A stretch of DNA of 16,765 bases from positions 379,267 to 396,031 of the forward strand of contig MU631358.1 in the NCBI GenBank assembly GCA_026770615.1, read 5' to 3'. The stretch comes from Pavlovales sp. CCMP2436. Its lineage: Eukaryota > Haptophyta > Pavlovophyceae > Pavlovales. The notes beneath the pieces are model-generated. The model searched no databases. It worked only from the letters and a program-made list of their open reading frames with translations, and was not told where the DNA came from. The position numbers and the translations under genes were made by a program. Each line of letters begins with the position of its first letter. The stretch's first letter is position 1. Shown piece by piece: positions 7,703-15,467 of the stretch.

Positions 7703-7975
7703 ATGGCCGGTCTTGAGACGCGGACGCGGACGCTCGGCCTCTTCCGGCAGCTGATGCGCGCGAGCGCGGGCTTCAGCAACTACAACTTCCGTGAGTACGC
7801 CCTCCGCCGCGTGCGCTTGGGCTTCCGCGAGCACACGACCGTCGGTGACAGCGCGGCGGCGCTCAAGCTCGTGCACGAGGGCGAACGGCAACTCGAGTTG
7901 CTAAGGAGGCAGGCCACGATCAGCCAGCTCTACCCGCAAGGTAGCCACGTGCTGGAGGGCGCAGTGGCCAAGTAA
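7703..7975 (+). CDS. ISD11: ISD11 / LYRM4, mitochondrial Fe-S cluster assembly LYR protein
   Basis: An intact single exon of 90 residues (TAA 7973-7975) with a strong start context, GGACCATGGCC. ISD11 binds and stabilises the cysteine desulfurase NFS1 together with acyl carrier protein in the mitochondrial matrix, supplying sulfur for Fe-S clusters. The match to the family is co-linear: GLFRQLMRASAGFSNYNFRE then YALRRVRLGFRE corresponds to the LYR..L..S..F..YN.R.YA.RR.R..FRE core, and RRQATISQLYPQ matches the conserved C-terminal RRQ..I.QLY. Length equals the usual 90-95 residues. The LYR triplet reads LFR. The basic, hydroxylated N-terminus is compatible with mitochondrial import, although the family often lacks a classical presequence. 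Neighbours do not indicate co-regulation; repeat family R lies just upstream. Confidence 0.93.
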   Translation: MAGLETRTRTLGLFRQLMRASAGFSNYNFREYALRRVRLGFREHTTVGDSAAALKLVHEGERQLELLRRQATISQLYPQGSHVLEGAVAK

Positions 7976-8331
7976 AGTGGGTGCGCGGCACGCTGAGGGG
8001 GGACGCGCGTCGCTCGCCCACGGCCTGCTGCTCGCAACACCGGTGGCGTTCAGTGATTATCGAATGGGCAAGTCGGACAATCGTGACCGCGTTCATCGCG
8101 TTTGTCGCGGGCGCGACGCCGAAAAGCGAGGCGCGCGCACCCTGCCGCTGCGAGAGGGAGATGGGGCGGAGCGCGGGACGGGCGTCTACCCGCGGCTGCC
8201 GCGCGCTCGGCAGCCGGCCTTCCGGGGTCACTGATTGCCGGCCGTCAGAAGCAAATGCCGGGCAGGGTGCTAAGTGTACGCTGCGTACAGTGTTGCCTCG
8301 TATCAGGCCGCCCGGAGCACGGCCAACACTT
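7976..8331. other. Intergenic between ISD11 and the OTU element
   Basis: GC-rich sequence with several overlapping open frames and no recognisable protein; it probably includes the ISD11 3' UTR. A perfect 15-nt palindrome, TGTACGCTGCGTACA, lies at 8275-8289, about 40 bp before the start of homology among the OTU elements. Confidence 0.5.
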
Positions 8332-9614
8332 TTACATGCTTGCCATTAGAGACAGCAAGGTTAGAAAGGTGTTACTGCAAGGGCTTATAGTCACCCAGGC
8401 AAGCCCGATCAGCCCACCGCCAAAGAAAGCCAGTGGTAGCACTGGCCGGGTTGTTATTACTATCGGGGTATCTAACGCTGGGACTAACACCTCACTACCC
8501 AACCCAGCGGGCCCACGGGCAGCAGGAAGAAAAGCTAACAGAGCACAAAAAGCCCCTACAGAGGAAGAAGCCGTCACAATCACTGGAGATCTACGGACGA
8601 GCGAACCGGCTGGCAACCTGAGAGCGCTACTGGCAAGTGTTAACCTACCCACGCAAGCATACAAGGTGATGGAAACTGCCTCCCCTACGCTGTGCTGAGA
8701 AGCGCAGGGAAGGCGGTTAGCTGGGAGGCAGCCATAGCACTACGAAATGCGGCAATCACACATGTCCGCAGCCTCCCGCAACACATCCAGGAAAAGTTGA
8801 ATCTACGCAGACCGGAGAACGTAGGTGACCCTATGGGCAACAACCTCGACCACCGGCTAATCCGAAACGTCTGGCCAATCGAAGCGCAAGCAAAGTACGG
8901 GCCGCCTCACTTCGGACCAAATCAGGCAGCATGGATGAACGATAACATGCTCCACAGCATCGTCACATGCGTAGGCAAAGATGTGGTTCTGATCAAGAGA
9001 CTGGAGCAGGGGCAATGTATAAATTCATCGCTATCTACCGCGCCGAGAGCCTCTGAACGGCCTCTTACCATACAGCGCAAACGGAAACGGGTGGACAGCC
9101 CGGCCTGGAGCTAACGTAAAATCCTTACCTGAGCTTATCGCAGAGTCGCGCAACGGAGGAAGGATGATATGCGTAATCTCCATCGATGAAGGCAAGGCAC
9201 ACTTTAAAGCAACAGATGACAGTCTGACCCAAGGATAAGAAGCCGGAAATTAAGTCTGACGAAACCAAAACGGCCAGGGGAGAGGAGAGGGGAAGGTGAG
9301 AGCGAGGGTGTGGGCGTGGTGGAGAAGGAAATCGTGGCAGCGGCAGCCGCAGCAGCTCGAGAGAAAGAGACGGCAAGCTGTGGTGAAAGTCGAACGTGGG
9401 CGGCTGGGACGACGACGACAGCGGCACATGGAAGGCGGCGGCGGCGGCGACAATGTGGCAAAGACATCGGCGTGTCCGGCAACTCAACGATGTAATTTTT
9501 TTCAGTGGTGGTCACGAAGTTCAGGCGCAGCGGAAGACCTGCTGGAACGGCGGGTTCACTTGCGAAAGTGACGTCGTTTGAACCGACGACGATGAGAGGA
9601 CTCGAGCGGAATAA
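8332..9614 (+). mobile_element. OTU-protease-encoding dispersed element, copy A
   Basis: About 1283 bp, homologous in inverted orientation to 15468-16726. Homology starts at TTACATGCTTG (8332) and ends at CTCGAGCGGAATAAA (9614), where the flanking sequences diverge. The order is a coding part (to 9238), a purine-rich 3' untranslated stretch, and an AATAAA at the very end. No reverse transcriptase, transposase, TIR or clear target duplication is visible. It could be a 5'-truncated retroelement or a non-autonomous element. It ends about 100 bp before the MAK16 start codon. Confidence 0.85.
8338..9238 (+). pseudogene. Decayed OTU-like cysteine protease ORF, copy A
   Basis: The OTU Cys box SIQGDGNCLPYA lies at 8656-8691 (Cys codon 8677-8679), with Asp two residues before it as in the family. 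A helical stretch follows (AAIALRNAAITHVRSLPQHI), then WMNDNMLHSIVTCVGKDVVL, which fits the region after the helices. The His box is ISIDEGKAHFKATDDSL (His codon 9200-9202), with a stop at 9236-9238. The frame is broken just before the Cys box, where the upstream frame enters from a different phase, and again near 9030, so the copy is not intact. Copy B keeps the same Cys box, His box and stop position, which supports a real protein. OTU domains are deubiquitinase-type proteases found in hosts, viruses and some transposable elements; which kind of element this is cannot be decided here. Confidence 0.72.
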
Positions 9615-9716
9615 ATTAAATACTGCATACAGCGGAAACTTGCTTTAAAACTTGAGCTCCACGCGACCCCTCAACCCCGTCCACGACGCGCCGCGAACCC
9701 GGCCAGTTTGGGCGCG

Positions 9717-12135
9717 ATGATCACCGACGATGTGCGTGTGGTAGCGCCCTGGTAGCGCCGCGAGGCGAGGGCTTGGTCCCGGTTGTTTCGCGCGCCCTGA
9801 GCTCACGCCCCAGCTCGTCCTTGGCCCCGCATTGCTGCCGTGCGCGACAGGTGGTCTGGCAGGTGATCAACTACAACCACTGCGCCTTCAAGGCCAAGAC
9901 GCTGACACAGACGATGTGCCGCAACCAGTACAACATCACGGGCCTGTGCAACAAGAGCTCGTGCCCGCTGGCCAACAGCCAGTACGCCACCATCCTCGAG
10001 GAAGAGGGGAACCTGTTCCTGTGCATGAAGACAGCGGAGCGCGCGCACTCGCCCAAAAACCTGTGGGAGCGGATTAAGCTGCCTAAGAGCTACATGGCCG
10101 CGCTCGAGCTGGTCGACAAGAACCTCGAGTTCTGGCCCAAGTTCATCGTGCACAAGTGCAAGCAGCGCCTCACCAAGATCACGCAGTACATAATCCGCAT
10201 GCGCCGCATCCGTCTCAAGGCCCAGCCGAAGCTCGAGCGTATCCACAGCAAGCGGGAGAAACGCGATGCGCGGCGCGAGGTGAAGGCCGAGCGCGCGGCA
10301 AACCTGGACAAGTCGATCGAGAAGGTGGGTCGCCGCCTTCGCTCCCCGCTGCCGTCCCCTGAGCCAGCCCACAACCCAACCCCCAGCCCAGCACTTGCCG
10401 ACTGCTGACTGTCATTTATTTAAAATATACTCTCGCTGGGAAACGCGCAGGAGTTGCTCGAGCGGCTGCGCGCGGGCACCTACGGCGATATTTACAACTT
10501 CCCGAGCAAGGAGTACGCCAAGGTGCTCGACAGCGAGGAGCAGGAGGAGGTGCGTTGCTTCTCTCTTTCTCCTTTTTTTTTTTTTTTTTTTTTTTACGTC
10601 TCCCGGCTTCCCGCCCTGCAGCCACTGCTAGTTTGCTTTAGGTTGCTCCTTGCGTAGCAACTGCCTGCTCAGATGTCGCTGTCTGTCCATGGCGCACTAC
10701 TGGCTGCTCCCGTTCTCGTTGCCTGCCTTGCCTGCCCTCGCTGACTGCCCCCGGTCACTGCGGCACTTTTTAATCATAGTTCTTTTAAGGTCCCCCGACT
10801 TGCAGCCCGAAGGCGTACGGACATGGCACTGCATGGCACGTGTCACTGTCCTATGGCACTCCCGCTCACTGTCCCATGTGACAACTGCCCTTCCCGGTGT
10901 GATTGTTGCTGCAGGAGGAGGACGAAGAGGAAGAGGAGGAGGAGGAGGGCGGCGTGGAGTATGTGGAGGACCTCCTCGACGACGATATGCTCGAAGACGA
11001 CTTGGAAGACGGTGCGCACCCTATTTTAATAATAGTGTGACAAAGGCGTACCTTCAAGGGGGGGGGGTTTAATATTAGTGATGGGGTCTAAGTAAAATTC
11101 ACCCACCACATTTTCAAAATTTCAAAATATCAAAAATGTTTCTGGACTCGAAGATATTCTAGGAGCAGCAGTAGGAGTAGCAGCAGCAGCAGTAGTCGTA
11201 GTAGTAGTAGTAGTATTCGTATTATTAGTAAAGCGGAATAAATAATGTATTCCGCTTTACTCATAATACGAATACTACTACTACTACGACTACTGCTGCT
11301 GCTGCTACTCCTACTGCTGCTCCTAGTAATACACATGCGCGTTATTTCCGGCTTCCCCTACATCCCCCGCTCCTACCATATTCCCCACTTCTGCGTAGCG
11401 CGTCGGAGCCTGCGTCGGAGCGTTCACATGAGCTCAACTTCTCTGACAGTCAGACCGGCTGCCAGAGTCCCTAATATAGATATATATATATATATATGTG
11501 TGTGTATATCTATGTATATCTATGTATATATATATATATATACCTATGTATATCTATATATATGTGTGTATATATATATATATATATACGCACACGCATA
11601 CAAATCCTCAGTGTCTGCTACTCAATTGGCATGTATATATATATATATATATATATATCTACGCACACGCATACATATCCTCAGTGTCTGCCACTCAATT
11701 GGCACCCAGCTGCGTATGCGTACGCTGGGCATAAATTTAAGCTTGTTCCAAAACGAAATGGCTGGCGCTCTCCCTAAAGGCGAATTTATCCATTTCCGAA
11801 CAAGTATCACAGCCTGAGCCAAATCTAAAAACTCATTCCTATTTTCTACCCGACCTACTTGCCGCTGCGCAGGCGAGTACGCGGACAGGGGGCCGGACGA
11901 CGGCGACGGTGAGGACGACCAGAGCGACGACGACGAGGAGGACAGCGAGGAGGACAATGAGCCGGCGCCGCGCGGCAGCAAGCGCAAGGTGGCGCCCCCC
12001 GCGGCCAAGGCGGCTGGAAAGGGCGGAAAAGTTGGCAAGCAGCCGGCGGTGCCGCAGGCCGCTGGCGGGAAGAAGCGGCGAGTCAGCATCGAGTACGAGC
12101 ACGAGATGGAGGCTGAGCGGCGCACGGGCAGGTGA
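9717..12135 (+). CDS. MAK16: MAK16, pre-60S ribosome biogenesis factor, five exons
   Basis: Exons are 9717-9731, 9851-10324, 10451-10549, 10915-11011 and 11873-12135 (TGA 12133-12135), giving 315 residues against about 300 in animals. MAK16 acts in the nucleolus with partners such as RPF1 during early 60S assembly. The first exon encodes only MITDD; exon 2 continues [14 protein letters not shown], matching the family's M..DD.IW N-terminus. Exon 2 carries [20 protein letters not shown] then SQYATI, followed by [12 protein letters not shown] and [20 protein letters not shown]. Exon 3 gives [19 protein letters not shown]. Exon 4 and the start of exon 5 are the usual acidic stretch. The end, [14 protein letters not shown], matches the family's conserved IEYE..E tail. 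All phases agree. Donors are GTGCGT, GTGGGT, GTGCGT and GTGCGC; acceptors end in CAG. The gene appears intact. Confidence 0.95.
9732..9850 (+). other. MAK16 intron 1
   Basis: 119 bp, donor GTGCGT, acceptor GACAG. It follows a 15-nt first coding exon (MITDD). A gene finder starting at an internal Met, or running back through this intron, would mispredict the N-terminus. Confidence 0.85.
10550..10914 (+). other. MAK16 intron 3
   Basis: 365 bp, donor GTGCGT, acceptor CTGCAG. It contains a T-run of about 24-27 bases (10570-10596). A stretch at 10775-10809 (TAGTTCTTTTAAGGTCCCCC then GACTTGCAGCCC) is nearly repeated in intron 1 of the discoidin gene (216-247). Confidence 0.8.
11159..11326. repeat. 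168-bp palindrome of AGC/AGT trinucleotides
   Basis: The left arm 11159-11240 (CTAGGAGCAGCAGTAGGAGT...) pairs with the right arm 11248-11326 around a 7-nt loop (AATAATG), with only a few mismatches and small gaps. The arms are made of imperfect AGC and AGT triplets and end at AAGCGGAATA. In the pre-mRNA this would form a long stem. Confidence 0.92.
11475..11704 (+). repeat. TA/TG microsatellite with duplicated 44-bp block
   Basis: The block ACGCACACGCATACAAATCC...TCAATTGGCA at 11588-11631 recurs at 11661-11704 with about two mismatches. The copies are separated and preceded by TATATA tracts, so the unit of duplication is microsatellite plus block. Confidence 0.9.
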
Positions 12136-12612
12136 TTCGCCTCCTGCGACTAGAACCATTCTGGAGCGAGCGGCGGACAGCGCCTCGTCGAGGACGGACC
12201 TGTCCGATTGATAAATGATTGAGGCCCGGTTTTTTTTTTTTGAAATCGCAGTAAACTGTTCGGGCAGCCCCCTCAAGGGTTTCGTAGATTCTAATTAATT
12301 CGTATTTAGTTAATTCCCGCTACGCCTACAATAGAAAATAAAAAATAGGACGGGTGGGTCAGGTCCCTCAACCGAACATAAATTCAATTATTAGCTAGAT
12401 CGTTGCAAAAAGTGCTTAATGTCAGTCAGTGACGGAGTCACTGGGTCAGCAAGTCTTGTAATAGGGTTCTACCCTTAGGTGACCCCATTCAATTTTAAAT
12501 TGTAAATCGTGTAATTAATTTTTTATATTAAAATATACTAAGTTCATCGGAGTATTCAGTAACCATTTAGTTCGTATTTACACTAACTAACTAAGCACGC
12601 TGTAACTAATCT
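12136..12612. other. MAK16 3' UTR and AT-rich intergenic DNA
   Basis: Likely 3' UTR at first (TGATAAATG at 12209 and a T-run at 12230-12240), then AT-rich sequence without genes. A 7-bp perfect hairpin, CAGTGAC-GGA-GTCACTG, lies at 12427-12443. I see no further structure I can support. Confidence 0.5.
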
Positions 12613-12620
12613 ATATAAAT
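12613..12620 (+). promoter_or_regulatory. Possible TATA box
   Basis: TATATAAA about 70 bp before a candidate start codon at 12691. Such sequence is common by chance in AT-rich DNA. Confidence 0.3.
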
Positions 12621-12690
12621 CTGAGACACGCTGTAGCCGACGACAACCCGTGCTGCGGGCGGCGGTGGCCCACGGTCACCGTGCATCGTC

Positions 12691-13087
12691 ATGGACGCCA
12701 CGGTAAGGAGATAGCCAGGAGTCAATCAGATTGATCATATGCGGCCTACCTACTTTTGGTCCATCATGACTCATGTTCTATTGAAAAACTTTAAAAAAAA
12801 AACGAAATATTCGGCATGGAGGCCGAATTCTGGAATGTGGGAACACGTGCCAGCAGCGCGTGTCGCATGCCGCGGTGGAGACGCTGGTGCCTGCCGCATA
12901 TTCTGAGCGTGTGGGGCAGCCTACGCACGTTTACTCAGATGTGCCTAACTCACCCCTGGTGCAGCCCTATGGACACCTAGTTACTCTCCCATTGGTTTCT
13001 CCTGGCCAGCTCCTGGCTATATCCCAAATTCGCATAGGATATGTCACAGTACTTAAACTTCGCATGGTATTAATTATGTTAAATTAG
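12691..13087 (+). CDS. Candidate 5' end of an unrecognised spliced gene
   Basis: ATGGACGCCACG at 12691-12702 is followed by a good donor (GTAAGG). A possible acceptor, CCAGCAG, at 12851-12856 joins in phase 0 to an open frame reading (Q)RVSHAAVETLVPAAYSERV and onward to a stop at 13085-13087, or to a further donor. The upstream GC-rich tract and TATA-like site fit a gene start. Another GC-rich open stretch, after CCTAG at 13260 (ANKGVTAAPECLKGG...), could be a later exon. It runs directly into a TIR element at 13350, so the gene may be truncated. I recognise no family; this is a weak call. Confidence 0.25.
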
Positions 13088-13349
13088 TTGTTGCCGGCGC
13101 TCAGCGAAGGGACGAGGCTTTTTATTCACCTCTTGAGACCCTAGATTCAAAGGCTCAGCTTGGGGGTACGAAATATGGACATGTGCCCCTCATATGCGAG
13201 CCGTGTGCCCTTCTCCTCCGATGACCCGCCTCATCGCCCCTGATCGCCCCCCGTCCTAGGCGAACAAGGGCGTGACAGCCGCACCTGAGTGCCTCAAAGG
13301 CGGCATGGTGCGCTCGGGGAGCACCTCCTGCAAGCACCAGGCCCGCCTA

Positions 13350-13998
13350 CAGTCATAGACGGGCATTAAGAAAGCTGGGCATTAAAGAACTGGGCCTCAA
13401 TATTGTTGGGAGAAAGTGAAGAAACTGGGCCTCAAATCGCGATGTGCCTTAAGAACGAAGAAAAAAATAGCCTCAATGTTTTGCGGTTTTCTCATATTTT
13501 AAAGAGGGGATTTATAGGGGCCGGCGGTCTTGACGGGTAGAGTACAGGGGATCGCGGGCAATAAGAACGGCGCTTTTTGAGGCTGAGGCTGAGTTTCTTG
13601 CAAATTACATACAAACAATGCTTAAATATGCTTAAGTTACATACAAAAAATGCAAAAAAAGGCTCAGTTTCTTAACACGACGGGTTCTTATTGCCCGCGA
13701 TCCCCTGTACTTAGTTCCTAAACCATTGCCCAAGCCTTTCCCCTCTTGCCCATGCCCTGGCAATCCCACTGTTCCTGTCTCTGATCCTTCATAATACATA
13801 ACCCCTGGCATTATCTGGGGGCGGAAAATAACACCTTGAGCAATTAAGAAATAAAGACAAGGGGACTTAAGAAAATGAGCCTCACTACCGGTCAGCCAGC
13901 GCCAGATTCTGGGCCTTCCTGCCACTGGGGGCTTAAGAAACCCTAAGAAACTAGGCCTCACTCGGATTCCCAACTTTCTTAATGCCTGTCTATGACTG
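13350..13998. mobile_element. 649-bp TIR element containing a nested MITE
   Basis: The left end CAGTCATAGACGGGCATTAA then GAAAGCTGGG pairs with the right end, whose inverse complement is CAGTCATAGACAGGCATTAA then GAAAGTTGGG. Left flank is TA; right flank is CA. Inside are repeated AAGAAACTGGGCCTCA motifs at 13384, 13419, about 13457, 13868 and 13945, and a complete family M MITE (13545-13707). There is no transposase. Confidence 0.85.
13545..13707 (+). mobile_element. TA-MITE family M, copy 2 (163 bp), nested
   Basis: The outer part of the 23-bp terminal inverted repeats, CAGGGGATCGCGGGCAATAA / TTATTGCCCGCGATCCCCTG, is perfect. TA is duplicated at 13543-13544 and 13708-13709. It is in the same orientation as copy 1 and closely similar to it, so it was active recently. 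It is inserted in the 649-bp element. Confidence 0.93.
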
Positions 13999-14250
13999 CA
14001 CACCCCACTTTCCCATCTCCGGGCGTGGCGCGGCTGGGATCCGAGCCCCCGCGGCGTAGACGGCAGGGTTCTCAAAAGTTTTTAAAAAAATCATTCATCG
14101 TATTTACTTATTTATTTACGCGGGCAATAATTTTTTTTATTATTGGGCGCTTGTCAGCTAGCCAAATGTGCACCACAACCCAGGTGACGGGGCTCTAACT
14201 TTTCAGCCGGCGGGTACATCGGGCCAAGGCCTACAAATGTAGTGTGCACC
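13999..14250. other. Intergenic; no gene recognised
   Basis: Contains CGCGGGCAATAA followed by a T-run and TTATTGGGCGC (14119-14150). This resembles the inner part of the family M terminal repeats and may be a decayed remnant. Nothing coding is seen. Confidence 0.45.
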
Positions 14251-14855
14251 CGATGCGACCAACCTTATGGCGCGGGGAGTATACGGAATTCCGAATTACT
14301 AGGGCCAATCGCTGCGCAAGCAAGATACGGGCAGCCGCACTTAATTTGAACCTGACAAGACAGCATGAATGTATGAATGAATGATAACATACTTCATATA
14401 TATATATAACAGCGCTAATAGTGCTGGGTAGCCAGCTCAGCCACGAGCAAGCAACACAGAATCCCTATTCGAATCACAAATTCGCGTACATAGCGGAGGC
14501 ATGAGGGTACAGGGTGTCGCGGGCAATAAGTAACCGTAACGTTAATTGAGCCTCATTTTTTGTGCCCTTCAATCGTAATTTAAGCAACATTTAAGCATTA
14601 TGTGTGCGTAATTCGCTAAGAAACTAAGCCTCAGTCTCAAAAGCGCCGTTCTTATTGCCCGCGACACCCAGTATGCGTTTTATTTTCCATCGATGGAGGC
14701 ACAACACAAGCACTTTGAAGCAATGGGAAGTACCGGCCCAGGGACAGTAGCCCTTAAATAAGCAGGAAATAATGTATACTGGCAAAATTGGAATGACGGA
14801 TGATTGGAGGGGGGAGAGAGATGAGGTGGGAGTGTAAATGTGGCCTGTACAGATG
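14250..14855 (+). mobile_element. OTU element, copy C, decayed and interrupted
   Basis: Segments 14283-14395 and 14674-14850 align in order with copy A at about 8850-8960 and 9168-9330. Examples are GGCCAATCGCTGCGCAAGCA, GAATGATAACAT and TCCATCGATGGAGGCA. The middle is diverged or deleted and holds family M copy 3. No reading frame survives. Confidence 0.75.
14510..14671 (-). mobile_element. TA-MITE family M, copy 3 (162 bp), inverted
   Basis: The terminal repeats are CAGGGTGTCGCGGGCAATAA and GCCCGCGACACCCAG, differing from copies 1 and 2 by GTG for GAT. TA is duplicated at 14508-14509 and 14672-14673. The interior is in opposite orientation to copies 1 and 2 and more diverged, so this is an older insertion or a subfamily. 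Confidence 0.9.
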
Positions 14856-14892
14856 GGGACGAAATGTCCAGGCTACTTCCGGATCCGTTTTA

Positions 14893-15125
14893 TATTACTG
14901 ATAGGGAATCAAGCGGCCGTGGCGGCTGTGGCGGACAGGGCACACGCACCTAGATGGACGTGAGCATTATGGGAGGGTAGGGAGAGAGCCTGTGGCATCT
15001 GCTACGAATTCGCCACCAACCTAACCTCTATCACCATCTCTGCTGCCAGGACTAATGTCTGACATCGACCAAGTCATTGAGTATACACCACCTGTTGCAC
15101 CATGCTGAGCCGCTAATAATGATAG
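14893..15125 (+). repeat. Dispersed repeat (family R), + strand copy
   Basis: Homologous to the inverse complement of 7388-7605. It opens with ATTACTGATAGGGAATCAAG and is followed at 15113 by another copy of the same opening (AATGATAGGGAATCAAGCTG), so families R and S share a terminal motif. No protein recognised. Confidence 0.75.
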
Positions 15126-15200
15126 GGAATCAAGCTGGCGTGTGATTGTCCTGGAAGTTGTGCTGGTCTAATCGCTGCGTCACCTATGCCTGCTGCGATC
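15113..15200 (+). repeat. Dispersed short repeat (family S), copy 3
   Basis: ATGATAGGGAATCAAGCTGG through GTTGTGCTGGTCTAATCGCTG to CCTGCTGCGATC, same orientation as the copy at 1424-1510 and more diverged. Confidence 0.75.
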
Positions 15201-15467
15201 CATTTTAGCGCTAAGATTAGCTTGATGATAGTTGCCCATTTGCGCTCGGGCTAACGCTTCGATGAGCGGACACGGTGGTTCTCGCCTCAGCCTCACTGCC
15301 AAAAGAATCAAGCTTTAAGATGATAATCGTGCCCGTATTACAGAATAATACAATTTTCCCCCATATGTGAAAACCTCGGCCAGGGCCCGCTTAAAGAAAG
15401 GAAGAAGGAATTCCTGACGAAAACTAACCGAAAACAAGCTGGATGAAAAGACGAAGTTATTATACAC
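15201..15467. other. Intergenic; nothing recognised
   Basis: Mixed composition with no repeat match elsewhere in the window and no convincing reading frame. Confidence 0.5.

Larger units (their letters stand above)
11012..11872 (+). other. MAK16 intron 4
   Basis: 861 bp, donor GTGCGC, acceptor GCGCAG. It contains a near-perfect 168-bp palindrome (11159-11326), TA/TG microsatellites (11475-11590 and 11632-11660) and a duplicated 44-bp block. It is far longer than the gene's other introns (119-365 bp), apparently because of these insertions. Confidence 0.85.

Noticed and set aside
9204..9515. Ser/Pro/Arg-rich open frames on both strands around 9200-9580 and their counterparts at 15440-15940
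   Set aside because: They lie in the 3' untranslated purine-rich and GCG-repeat part of the OTU element and are not conserved in frame between copies A and B.
11245..11817. 190-codon + frame with poly-Leu and YIYIY stretches
   Set aside because: It is a translation of the triplet palindrome and TA microsatellite inside MAK16 intron 4.
13999..14080. tRNA-like stretch CTGGGATCCGAGCCCCCGCG near 14033-14053
   Set aside because: It resembles a T-arm B box, but no cloverleaf or A box at proper spacing could be found on either strand.
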